Shown here in pieces: positions 26,902-35,303 of a stretch of 64,000 bases of DNA (the first letter of the stretch is position 1; each line of letters opens with the position of its first letter). A model generated the notes under the pieces. It did no database searches, had not been told where the DNA came from, and was given only the letters and a program-made list of their open reading frames with translations. The position numbers and the translations under genes were made by a program. The DNA lies in NCBI GenBank assembly GCA_026391715.1, contig JAPLDO010000233.1, positions 1-64,000 of the forward strand, given 5' to 3'. The DNA is from Bacteroidota bacterium. GTDB lineage: Bacteria; Bacteroidota; Bacteroidia; Bacteroidales; FEN-979.

Positions 26902-26942
26902 AAAAACAGGAGCGAGGCAGAATCCGGCTCACTCCTGTTTTT
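26902..26942 (-). terminator. Intrinsic terminator or attenuator between the first two PUL2 genes
   Basis: AAAAACAGGAG and CTCCTGTTTTT form an 11-bp perfect stem, extended inward by partly paired GC-rich bases. The flanking A/T runs allow termination in either direction. It would cut most transcripts after the PKD lipoprotein gene and let a fraction continue into GH16-SusC-SusD. Confidence 0.72.
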
Positions 26943-26971
26943 GAATCAATCAAATTGATAACTGTTAAAAA

Positions 26972-28741
26972 TTAGCGTTCAAAAATAATAGACCATGAAG
27001 CTGATCCGTCATGAGCTGCCGATATATCAACTGAAAGGAACATATACTCTTTGGTTCCTGAATAAGCATAACCCATTACTTCGTAAGTATTGGTAGCTGA
27101 GCCAAAATTCGGAATGTCCACGCCATTATTTTCGCCGCCTTTAACGCCGCTTGCAATGCCATTGTATCCTTTATAGAATCCAGCGAATGCAGCCCCGGTT
27201 GCGCCATTTGTTAATGTTAAAATTGCTCTGTTATTACCGCTTGCAGGGGTAAGGGCATAAGCGTGTACGCCACTGCCGAATGCTGCGCCATTACCGCTTG
27301 CCGCTATCTGAGCATCCGACCAACAGCCGTTTGGAGAACCAAAATAGCCATCGTTACGGGCGCTACCCATCGTTTTGTACTCATAGTTGGCACCTCCGCT
27401 GAAAATAAATTCATCGTCGGGCATACATGTCCAGTCGTCAACGCCTGAGCCTCCTGTGAGGAAGCTTTTTGGTAATGCCCACCAGTTGCTTTGTCCAAGC
27501 CCGGAGCCACAGAATACTGATTTTTCAGAAACGTAAACGTGCCAGGCTGCGCCCTCTAACAATGATTCGGTAAGGTCGGTAGTTGGAATGAATAACATAG
27601 TTGAAGCAGTAGTTGTTCCATTTGCATTGGTGGCAGACAAAATGATATTATAAGGTCCTCCACTGTATGTATGAACAGGGTTTTGCTCAGTTGAGTTTGT
27701 ACCATCGCCAAAATCCCAGCTATAAGAGGTTGCATCGGTTGTAGTATTGTTGAAGGTAACAACCAGACCAGACACCGAAGTAGTGAAAGCTGCATTTGGT
27801 TTGTTTCCTGGAATAGGTGGTTCCTGGGTAGGATCGTCATAATGCATCAGAACAAATCTCCAGTATCCACCTGTAAAAGTAGGATCGGCAGAATGGTAAA
27901 TACCTTCAATTACGAGCGTATCAACAGGTCCGTCGGTTAGCAATATAATATTATAGGTGACATAGTCCTGAGGAACTTTTGCTTCGGCGTCGTTTCCTAA
28001 TTTGAAAAAGCCAATGTATGCGCCCTTGCCAACAGCCTGAATTGTCGGAGTGGCTCCGGCAGTCAAAACAAAGGTATGATTTCCAGTGTTCCATGCAGAA
28101 CAGTCGCCATTTATTCCCATCATTACATCGGTTGAGGTGCAGATATTATCAGGGGTGGGGAATATATCTTTTTCTGCCCAATAATCTCCCACAGCGTTAA
28201 ATTTCATTGTGCCATTACGGTAAAATGTCCATTCATCATTTAACATACAAGGGCGTTTTGCAAGTTCGTCATTATTCAAACCTACAGCCCACCAAATAGT
28301 AGAGCGGTCAACAGGTCCGACCTGAAGCGGGTATCGCCCTGTTGCAGTACTGCGAAGCAACTTCCATGTTTTTGCGGTATCGCCAACAAGCATGGTCAAA
28401 AAGGCATTAGGATCGCTAATAGTAACTGGCGCTGAATATGTATCAGTAGCCCCTCCCGGTGACGTGGCTGTAAGTTTTACAGTGTAAATACCTACCGCTC
28501 CATATTTATGAACCGGATTAACTTCTGAAGACTTAGCTGTATTGTCGCCAAAGTCCCAGGAATAACCGGCAGCATTAGACGATGAATTGTTAAAATGGAT
28601 CGTCATAAAATCAGTGTCGTCAGGCGTAGATAAAAAACTTGCAATTACAACATCCTCTGTTGTCTTCTTTTTGCAGCCAATCATGACCGGGATGATTAGC
28701 GCCAGGTAAATCATCCATTTGAACTTTGAAATGTTTTTCAT
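26972..28741 (-). CDS. PKD-domain surface lipoprotein, probable glycan-binding protein (PUL2)
   Basis: 589 residues with lipobox MIGC. It is built as a tandem pair: PKD domain (about 33-110, YSWDFGDNTAKSSEVNPVHKY), a beta-rich module (about 120-295), a second PKD (about 310-385, YSWDFGDGTNSTEQNPVHTY) and a second module (about 390-589). The modules share spaced motifs such as WWA and CM.(N/D)(D)E(W/F).F..G, suggesting internal duplication. In Bacteroidota PULs a lipoprotein of this type normally binds polysaccharide at the surface, like SusE/SusF. It has no catalytic motif I can see. It is first in PUL2 and closest to the promoter. Confidence 0.78.
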   Translation of the reverse strand: MKNISKFKWMIYLALIIPVMIGCKKKTTEDVVIASFLSTPDDTDFMTIHFNNSSSNAAGYSWDFGDNTAKSSEVNPVHKYGAVGIYTVKLTATSPGGATDTYSAPVTISDPNAFLTMLVGDTAKTWKLLRSTATGRYPLQVGPVDRSTIWWAVGLNNDELAKRPCMLNDEWTFYRNGTMKFNAVGDYWAEKDIFPTPDNICTSTDVMMGINGDCSAWNTGNHTFVLTAGATPTIQAVGKGAYIGFFKLGNDAEAKVPQDYVTYNIILLTDGPVDTLVIEGIYHSADPTFTGGYWRFVLMHYDDPTQEPPIPGNKPNAAFTTSVSGLVVTFNNTTTDATSYSWDFGDGTNSTEQNPVHTYSGGPYNIILSATNANGTTTASTMLFIPTTDLTESLLEGAAWHVYVSEKSVFCGSGLGQSNWWALPKSFLTGGSGVDDWTCMPDDEFIFSGGANYEYKTMGSARNDGYFGSPNGCWSDAQIAASGNGAAFGSGVHAYALTPASGNNRAILTLTNGATGAAFAGFYKGYNGIASGVKGGENNGVDIPNFGSATNTYEVMGYAYSGTKEYMFLSVDISAAHDGSASWSIIFER

Positions 28742-28781
28742 TTTTTTTTAGATTTAATTGGTTAATAATAAATTATTTAGG

Positions 28782-28789
28782 CAAATATA
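28782..28789 (-). promoter_or_regulatory. Candidate PUL2 promoter (-7 box)
   Basis: The minus strand reads TATATTTG, a perfect TAnnTTTG, 40 bases before the PKD lipoprotein ATG, a sensible leader length. A TTG at the usual -33 spacing is not evident. The remainder of the 28742-29145 gap is very AT-rich with no gene. Confidence 0.5.
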
Positions 28790-29145
28790 ACAAAATAGGT
28801 ATTAAGCATAAAATATCATTTAAGCTAATGGCTGTTTTTTCTTTTTTTTTAACCGGAATTTTTATACTATTGCATACCAAAATTACATAGTGTAATTTGG
28901 ACACTAAGGTACAAGGTTTTTTAATATGTTATCAGGTTTTTTAAAAAAAAGAAAAATATTTTTGCGTTGTATTCTATTTCTATGTAAATATCAGATATTA
29001 TGACATTTAGACGTAACGTAATCATCATCCTCATATAAAAACATCAATTATACAAGTTGTAAATTCCCGTCATGTTCAATTTCTTTCTTGCAATTTTGCC
29101 TCTTTCTCAAAATAAATTTGCCAGTTATCCCTTAAAAATTTCAAA

Positions 29146-29883
29146 ATGGCTGGATTAAATGTACCTGAAAACCTTAATCCTCATGTTTCGGTTGATTGTG
29201 TGGTATTCGGGTTCGAATTCGGCAAACTCAATGTCCTGTTGATTGAACGGAACATGGAATTTGAGGGTAAAGAATACCATGACCTCAAGCTTCCTGGCGA
29301 TCTTGTACGGAAGGACGAAGACCTTGATACGGCTGCATCGCGGGTACTCAAGGAGCTCACCGGACTTGATAACATCTATCTGAAACAATTTTCCGCCATT
29401 GGTTCGCCTGAGAGATTGCTGCGGCGTCCCCGCGATATGGAATGGCTTAGAAGTATTGGACATCCAGAAGAAATTGTTGTCACCATTGCCTATTATTCAC
29501 TCCTGAATATTGATCAGGATAAGGCTTCCAGTTTCATTTTGCAATCTAATGCCAGTTGGCTCATGGTTTCCGAGATAAAAGAATTAGCCTTTGACCATTT
29601 ATCTATATTGGAGCAGGCTCTTCAGGTATTACGTACCGACCTTATATTAAACCCTATTGCTTTTGAGCTATTACCTGCCAAATTTACATTGAGGCAATTG
29701 CAACAGCTTTATGAAGTCATTCTGGGAATTAAACTCGATAAACGCAACTTCCGGAAGAAAGTCGCCAACATGCCATTCATTTCACAAATCAATGAAAAAC
29801 AGGTTGAGGTTTCTCATAAACCTGCGCAATACTATAGTTTCAACAGGAAGATTTATATAAAAACAAAAAAGAGTTTGTTTTAG
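29146..29883 (+). CDS. NrtR/AraR-type transcriptional regulator (degenerate Nudix plus winged helix)
   Basis: 245 residues. The first 140 (SVDCVVFGFEFGKLNVLLIERNMEFEGK ... KLPGDLVRKDEDLDTAASRVLKELTGL) form a Nudix-like domain whose Nudix box has lost catalytic glutamates (RVLKELTGL instead of RExxEExG), so it is a ligand sensor, not a hydrolase. The C-terminal part (LPAKFTLRQLQQLYEVILG, KRNFRKKV) is the winged helix-turn-helix of NrtR-type repressors. Family members sense ADP-ribose or, in the AraR branch, arabinose. It stands divergent to PUL2 and may control it, but no operator was identified. CAATTTTG (29091-29098) is a near-consensus -7 box. Confidence 0.85.
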   Translation: MAGLNVPENLNPHVSVDCVVFGFEFGKLNVLLIERNMEFEGKEYHDLKLPGDLVRKDEDLDTAASRVLKELTGLDNIYLKQFSAIGSPERLLRRPRDMEWLRSIGHPEEIVVTIAYYSLLNIDQDKASSFILQSNASWLMVSEIKELAFDHLSILEQALQVLRTDLILNPIAFELLPAKFTLRQLQQLYEVILGIKLDKRNFRKKVANMPFISQINEKQVEVSHKPAQYYSFNRKIYIKTKKSLF

Positions 29884-29906
29884 CCCAGCCACCTGGGTGG
29901 TGTGGA

Positions 29907-31214
29907 TTAAAATGTTTCGCTTACATTCAGAAACACCCCTTTTGATCCATTAAGTCCAAATCCCATGTCAATAGTGAGATTTGAAAGCGAGCGTTTGTTG
30001 AGCATCACTCGCAAACCGGCGCCAGCGGATGGCGCAATATATTCAAACAATCTTACAGATTTCATATCACTATCGCTCGTGCTGGCATTTGTAAAAACTA
30101 CTCCACTGAGGATACGGGTATAGCGGCTAATTGGAAAACGGTATTCAACCTCGCCATAAATATAATTTACTCCTCTGATTCTTCCCTGCACATACCCTCT
30201 GCCGGTTCGTCCGTAGGTATCCCAACCCACTGCCGGAAGATTCAGGTAGCCCAGTTTCCCGTCGAGGAGAAATTGACTCTGATACCAGAAAGCTATAAGA
30301 TGCGCCGGATTTCGCTTTGATAATCCGACGTATGTGCGAAATTCGGCATTCAGCGATACCGAATTTTTTGAGCTTCCGAGTATATCAAGATTAAATCGTG
30401 GAACAAGGCATGCATAAATTCCTTTAACCGGTCTGATGGAATTATCGCGACTATCATACAGGATTGAAAAAACAAGCCCGGAGGCTGAATACTTTTGCGG
30501 GTTAAATCCATATTTCTCAGAATAAAGATAATGTTGCGAAACCCGTGCAGGTTTCGATTCCAGGTTCTGATACTCATCTGTAATATTAAGAAACCAATCA
30601 AGGTGATACCCAACGCCGAGATAAAAACGGCCAACGATGCGTTTATTAATCGTTTCGTACAACCTGATATAATCGAACTTCATCGGTTCTGCCACATCGT
30701 TTACTGAATAACATAAATCCCCAGAATGCATTATCCAGCGGGAAGTATCTATGCCGGTAATATCCGAACCCAGACCATAAGTAGGTTGTGAAAAGAGGTA
30801 AAACCTCCAGTCTCCCTTTAGAAACATGTCGGCATTGCTGGTAAATATGCTCGAACGCACCGACAAAAGCATCTGGCTGCGGGTTGTAAAGTTCACATTG
30901 ACTGCAAATGCAGATATTGGAGTATTCCTGATGTCGCCCAGATAAACTGCCGGATTAAAAGTTCCTCCCACTACAAAACCAAGAGCCGGGTTATATCCTA
31001 CAAAAGGAAAAGCAGATATATACAGTTTGAATGGCTTTATTGTCACAACCTCCCCATGTAGTCGGGCTCTCTTTTCCTTTGAAAGAAAGAGGTCAAATAC
31101 ATCGCCCTGAACTACCTGTTTTGGGCTTTCATTCTGAGCGCAGACATCTTTAGAAACCGTCTGCAATGCCAACATTACTATAAAAAAAAGGATGAAATGA
31201 TGTACTTTCTTCAT
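29907..31214 (-). CDS. BamA/TamA-family outer-membrane beta-barrel (surface antigen D15 type)
   Basis: 435 residues with a signal peptide ending CAQNES. No POTRA domains are visible. The C-terminal region RGYVQGRIRGVNYIYGEVEYRFPISRYTRI, GAGLRVMLNKRSLSNLTIDMGFGLNGSKG and terminal Phe are characteristic of Omp85-type barrels. The short form without POTRA occurs widely in Bacteroidota; its substrate is unknown. It converges with the NrtR gene at the other end. Confidence 0.78.
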   Translation of the reverse strand: MKKVHHFILFFIVMLALQTVSKDVCAQNESPKQVVQGDVFDLFLSKEKRARLHGEVVTIKPFKLYISAFPFVGYNPALGFVVGGTFNPAVYLGDIRNTPISAFAVNVNFTTRSQMLLSVRSSIFTSNADMFLKGDWRFYLFSQPTYGLGSDITGIDTSRWIMHSGDLCYSVNDVAEPMKFDYIRLYETINKRIVGRFYLGVGYHLDWFLNITDEYQNLESKPARVSQHYLYSEKYGFNPQKYSASGLVFSILYDSRDNSIRPVKGIYACLVPRFNLDILGSSKNSVSLNAEFRTYVGLSKRNPAHLIAFWYQSQFLLDGKLGYLNLPAVGWDTYGRTGRGYVQGRIRGVNYIYGEVEYRFPISRYTRILSGVVFTNASTSDSDMKSVRLFEYIAPSAGAGLRVMLNKRSLSNLTIDMGFGLNGSKGVFLNVSETF

Positions 31215-31256
31215 TTACACGGGTCATTTTTCATACTGTTTATTTTAATTGTATAA

Positions 31257-31400
31257 ACTGATTGAACGCAATCTTACCAGTAAATTTGAAAATCACTTTT
31301 TGGGATAATTCCTGCAAACTTGACAGAAAACCAAACCACAAAGGCGCACAAAGTAGGTCGCTAAGTCGCACGTTTACTGGTACGATTGCGATTAATCAGT
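31257..31400. mobile_element. 144-bp element with 28-bp terminal inverted repeats
   Basis: The left end 31257-31284 (ACTGATTGAACGCAATC ... ACCAGTAAA) and the reverse complement of 31373-31400 agree at 25 of 28 positions. The interior holds ACCACAAAGGCGCACAAAG and GTCGCTAAGTCGC, a style of intergenic sequence I associate with Bacteroidota. It encodes nothing. A non-autonomous (MITE-like) element is the simplest reading. Confidence 0.6.
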
Positions 31401-31487
31401 TTGTATTTTGTGCCATTTCATGTCGCTCTAAGGGATTCTGTTGCAAAACCAATCATTTCGATCATTTCAATCTGCTTTATAATAATT

Positions 31488-33866
31488 TCACTGTTTGATA
31501 AACCGGGCAATTGTTGTGCGTCCTTCAGATTCTATTCTGACGAGATATTGTCCTTCGGGATATCCGCTGATTTCAAGGTCTAACTGTAAAGTGGGTTTCG
31601 TTGGCAAATCAACTGTTGAAGAGTACACAGGTTTACTATCCATTCCGGTTATAGTCAATAAAGCAGCCGTTTGAAGCCCGGTTATCAGAATTGAAACTTT
31701 GTCATTTGCCGGGTTTGGAAAAACAGTAATAGCCATACCGTTTTCTTTATTCTCGGCTATACCGGTACATGGATCAAGTACAATGTGCTTATCTCTCAAG
31801 GCTGTCCCCTCGCATGGAGCGATGGGTAAAACCAACAATTTTACATCAACAAAGCCGGTTGTTTTATCATGGATTCCCGGAAAATAATCGGTAACGAGCG
31901 ATGTCGGGTTTGAGAAATAACCATCGCCGGCAGTGCCCCATGCCACCTTGCTGTAGTTTGTCGCTGATGCGTTCATCGGAATAGGCGAAACATACCAGCA
32001 CACAATTGTATCATTTCCGGCTGTTGATGTTGACGCCGTAATTATGCGAACTTCAGTTGTGTCATGCCTTGTTAGCAAACCATCGCTTACCGCCGCAATG
32101 TATTTTGTGGTTATCGCCGGTTTAACTATCGGGTTGTTTACCGCTGATGAAAAACCTGCCGGGATTGAACTCCATGAATATGTATAAACGCCAGAACCCC
32201 CATAACCATAAGCAACGAGATGTATCGAATCGGAGGAGGAGGTACACAATGACGAAGGAGTTGCGGAGGCTGCTGAGGAGAAAACATTGCCGAAGGTAAA
32301 TGAGGCAATACGGGTTTGCCATGAACTTGTGGATGATGAGCCATAATATTCGGTGGTGTACCAGAATGTTGTTGGAGATGCAGGATCAATGCTGATTCCG
32401 CTGTAATCGCCCCACCGGCAACGTCCGCTCCAAATCCCTGTTTGAGATCCGCCGCCGTTAATGATAATCTTTTCCGCCATAGTCATCTGGTTAATTGGAT
32501 CGGTTTTCAACCGCCCGGTATAACGGATTCCCGGATATGTGGAGAGTCCGGAAACTGAATAGCCCATAGCTATAGTTCCGGCTGTATCCTGAGCTATGCT
32601 CCCCATCCAGCGTGAATTTGCATCAGCGATTGCGTAGGTTGCCTGCTGGTATATGGACCACGTTGTTCCGGTATTCCGGAGTTCATACCAGCGAATACCA
32701 GCGCTTCCTGTACCTGCATTGATTGTATGGTTTAGCGCCATTGACGAATAACCGTTGAATTTCCGGTATTGCAAACGGTACATCAGCCGGTCGGAAAGCG
32801 GGTCGAGTTTTTTATCGGTATCCGGTTGAGGAACCCCATTACTGGAACCGCCCATGGTACTAAAAGGAGTAACATTCAAATAGGTTATATTTCCAAATGT
32901 GGAAGCTGGCGGATTTTCCCAGTCAGCGTGAAACTCAATAATTCCAAGCCGCTGCGTGCCGTGAGTTCTTATATAGGTATAATAATTTGGAGTCCCAAGC
33001 GGGGGGAAATCGCCGTCACAATCGGAGGGCAGGGGTGAAATAAACTCTTCGGTTCCCGGAGGAAGCGTAAAAGAGATACGGAGCGCGTCGGGGTTACCTG
33101 ACAGCATTGCATCCCTGTTATATGCGTAAGCCCCATTGCCAACCCAACCGCCCATAAAGTTGTTGGTTGCCATGTAATAACCATCAGTCCATACGCCAAA
33201 CTTAGGATAATCAGGCATACTGGAAAACTCATATTGATACCGGTACCAGCTTCCGGTAGGATCGGGCGTTTGCGATACTGCAATCATCTGGTAAAATGGA
33301 GCCGTTGACGATCCGTTGGGTAACGAAAATTGTGAAAAAAGCCAGCGATTTGCCACCTCGTCATATATTACAATGGCGTCGCCGCTATTTGCATTGTTTG
33401 GCATACCTGACCAAACTGAGCTATTGGCAAGCGGTCCCAAGATTTTAGCGCCACTCTTGTTGTAAATTGCATAAGAGCAATTTACAGTTTGAAAAAAGTA
33501 ATTTAATCCGGCTTCGCCATGAGTATCAGGTGGAACATAACCGCTTACATTTGGTAGTCCTTCAAAATTCTGAATAGTTGTGTCGGATGGAAGTAATCCG
33601 TCGGTAGCCTGCAACCCCGGGTCAACCATACCTTTTAACCGGGTTGACTGATTTTCGTCCTGATCCGGATCAAAATAATTTTTTATCACGCCATCTTTCC
33701 AGGTTCCATCAAAAGGTTCGGGAGCTGTTTGTATCATATCCCTGAGAGGAGGAGAAATATCAAAGTAAACCGGACGGTCGAAAGAAGGAGCTAAAGCAGC
33801 TTGCTGGGCATTTGAAAACTGCGCAGCCATCAATGTGTTGAAAAGAAGAAAAAAGATTTTTTTCAT
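31488..33866 (-). CDS. Large secreted T9SS protein of unknown function
   Basis: 792 residues. Signal peptide MKKIFFLLFNTLMAAQFSNA. The central part contains motifs recurring in a secreted propeller-like family: PPDTHGEAGLNYFFQTVN, AIVIYDEVANRWLFSQF, YPKFGVWTDGYYMATNNF. Residues about 540-620 look like an Ig/PKD-type domain (YTYSWSSIPAGFSS). The last 85 residues (TVFPNPANDKVSILITGL ... GQYLVRIESEGRTTIARFIKQ) are a T9SS sorting domain. I recognise no catalytic motif. It is single-gene, with a good -7 box at 33910-33917. Confidence 0.75.
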   Translation of the reverse strand: MKKIFFLLFNTLMAAQFSNAQQAALAPSFDRPVYFDISPPLRDMIQTAPEPFDGTWKDGVIKNYFDPDQDENQSTRLKGMVDPGLQATDGLLPSDTTIQNFEGLPNVSGYVPPDTHGEAGLNYFFQTVNCSYAIYNKSGAKILGPLANSSVWSGMPNNANSGDAIVIYDEVANRWLFSQFSLPNGSSTAPFYQMIAVSQTPDPTGSWYRYQYEFSSMPDYPKFGVWTDGYYMATNNFMGGWVGNGAYAYNRDAMLSGNPDALRISFTLPPGTEEFISPLPSDCDGDFPPLGTPNYYTYIRTHGTQRLGIIEFHADWENPPASTFGNITYLNVTPFSTMGGSSNGVPQPDTDKKLDPLSDRLMYRLQYRKFNGYSSMALNHTINAGTGSAGIRWYELRNTGTTWSIYQQATYAIADANSRWMGSIAQDTAGTIAMGYSVSGLSTYPGIRYTGRLKTDPINQMTMAEKIIINGGGSQTGIWSGRCRWGDYSGISIDPASPTTFWYTTEYYGSSSTSSWQTRIASFTFGNVFSSAASATPSSLCTSSSDSIHLVAYGYGGSGVYTYSWSSIPAGFSSAVNNPIVKPAITTKYIAAVSDGLLTRHDTTEVRIITASTSTAGNDTIVCWYVSPIPMNASATNYSKVAWGTAGDGYFSNPTSLVTDYFPGIHDKTTGFVDVKLLVLPIAPCEGTALRDKHIVLDPCTGIAENKENGMAITVFPNPANDKVSILITGLQTAALLTITGMDSKPVYSSTVDLPTKPTLQLDLEISGYPEGQYLVRIESEGRTTIARFIKQ

Positions 33867-33909
33867 GGAATTTGCAGATTGTTGAAAATAATTGACTTAA
33901 AATAGTCTG

Positions 33910-33917
33910 CAAATTTA
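33910..33917 (-). promoter_or_regulatory. Candidate -7 box for the T9SS protein gene
   Basis: The minus strand reads TAAATTTG (TAnnTTTG), 43 bases before the ATG at 33866. No clear -33 element is seen. Confidence 0.45.
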
Positions 33918-33960
33918 ACGATTCCAGATGAAACATTGAATTCGGATAAAATGTAAACTT

Positions 33961-34239
33961 GAGCCTACTCCGAAAAGTAGTTAGAAAAATCAAAATAAAT
34001 AAACTGCTATTTGTCATATAATCCTACATTGGACCCCACCCCCAACCCCTCCCCAAAAAGGGAGGGGAGTAACGTGCTAATCGGCATAATACAATGATTA
34101 ACAGAACTAAGGCATATTAGCACGAGTCTCCCCCTTCCCTGTTTGGGGAAGGGGGTCGGGGGGAAGGGGGCTAAATGCAGGAGCAAAAGAGTGATGATTT
34201 TAGCAATGTGGCATAAAAATGACTTTTCTGAGTGGGTTC
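33961..34239. mobile_element. 279-bp composite element ending in the 153-bp-family termini
   Basis: It begins GAGCCTACTCCGAAAAGTAG and ends ACTTTTCTGAGTGGGTTC, the same ends as the elements at 41104, 42702 and 51004, but the interior is different. Inside are a hairpin CCCCTCCCC/GGGAGGGG (34047-34070), an inverted pair CGTGCTAAT (34073) and ATTAGCACG (34118), and a second C/G-rich hairpin CCCCCTTCCC/GGGGAAGGGGG. It looks like one repeat inserted into, or recombined with, another. There is no gene in 33867-34424. Confidence 0.6.
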
Positions 34240-34424
34240 AAGGTTCCAGGTTCCAGATTATCAAAAAAGTGTAAAATTTTTATCATGTAAATTAGTTTAA
34301 AATATCGTCTATTTGTACTTTTACTCGTGGAAAAGTTGCTTTTTTGCTTTTTTGGTTAATGATTGATGATTATCAAGGTCTTAACAAATTTTTCCATCTT
34401 TATAAAATATTTCGGTAATTCCTT

Positions 34425-35252
34425 ATGATGAATAAAAACAATATTCTGACAACTTTCTCTAAAATTCGTTTTTTAATTCTGATCTCTTTTATTGCCAATC
34501 CAACTTTTGGGCAAGGGCTTACAGGTAAAGTAAAATCATTTAGAGACTCATATTTTTCTGTTCATGAAATATTCGGAAAAATAAAAAAAGGAACGAAATT
34601 AAATGATTCTGTTTATCATGATCAGTTTGTTACTTTCGACCAAAACGGAAATGTAACGGAGGCGATTGACTATAATTTTGATGGGACTATATTCTGCAAA
34701 TATACTGGACGAAATGATTATAGGAACAATAACACTGAATCTATATTTGTACGATTTGATTCAAAATTAATTATTGATAAAACACCATTCCTTCTCGCGT
34801 CGGTAAAATACCCTTCGGGAGAAATGTGCGAAATGGCATATAAAAATGATTTAAAGGGTCGCCCCATTGAAGAAACCATCTTTGATCTGATGGGGAGCGT
34901 ATTATTTACGATAATCATCAAAAGAGATGAAAACGGAAACCCATTGGAATATAATTTCTCCGACGGGGTTGTTTATCTTTTTAAATATGACAACCATGGA
35001 AACAGAGTTGAATTGATTTTCCGCTCCTCCACCGGCAAGACTTCTATAACAACTTATAAAAACGATGTCTCTGGAAACATGATCGAAGAGAATATAAACG
35101 ATTTTTTTAAATCATCATATAAATTTCATGATGAACACAACACGTATAAATATCTGTATGACAAGCAAGGCAATTGGATAGAGAGGACAGATTACGAACA
35201 TGATATTCCGCAAAGAATAGTTGTAAGAACCATTGAGTATTTATCTGATTGA
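34425..35252 (+). CDS. Secreted YDxxGN-repeat protein of unknown function
   Basis: 275 residues with a signal peptide ending NPTFGQ. The mature part is a series of about six degenerate repeats of the form (Y/F)DxxGNxxE: FDQNGNVTEAI, YKNDLKGRPIEE, RDENGNPLEY, YDNHGNRVEL, YKNDVSGNMIEE and YDKQGNWIER, spaced about 30-40 residues. Such repeats form beta-hairpin stacks related to RHS/YD proteins but here short and without a toxin tip. The function is unknown. The next gene starts 51 bases later with its own candidate promoter. Confidence 0.7.
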   Translation: MMNKNNILTTFSKIRFLILISFIANPTFGQGLTGKVKSFRDSYFSVHEIFGKIKKGTKLNDSVYHDQFVTFDQNGNVTEAIDYNFDGTIFCKYTGRNDYRNNNTESIFVRFDSKLIIDKTPFLLASVKYPSGEMCEMAYKNDLKGRPIEETIFDLMGSVLFTIIIKRDENGNPLEYNFSDGVVYLFKYDNHGNRVELIFRSSTGKTSITTYKNDVSGNMIEENINDFFKSSYKFHDEHNTYKYLYDKQGNWIERTDYEHDIPQRIVVRTIEYLSD

Positions 35253-35265
35253 TACTTGAAATGTG

Positions 35266-35273
35266 TATTTTTG
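35266..35273 (+). promoter_or_regulatory. Candidate -7 box for the FIST-kinase unit
   Basis: TATTTTTG matches TAnnTTTG and lies 31 bases before the FIST ATG. A TTG at the standard spacing is absent. Confidence 0.4.
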
Positions 35274-35303
35274 TTCATAAGTATTCCATTTAATATCTAA
35301 CCC

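Noticed and set aside
29146-29883. Active Nudix hydrolase
   Set aside because: The Nudix box lacks the required glutamates and a winged helix follows, so a regulator is the better call.
32122-33283. Several minus-strand frames within the T9SS protein gene
   Set aside because: They are alternate-frame shadows of the 792-residue gene, with poor composition and no homology.
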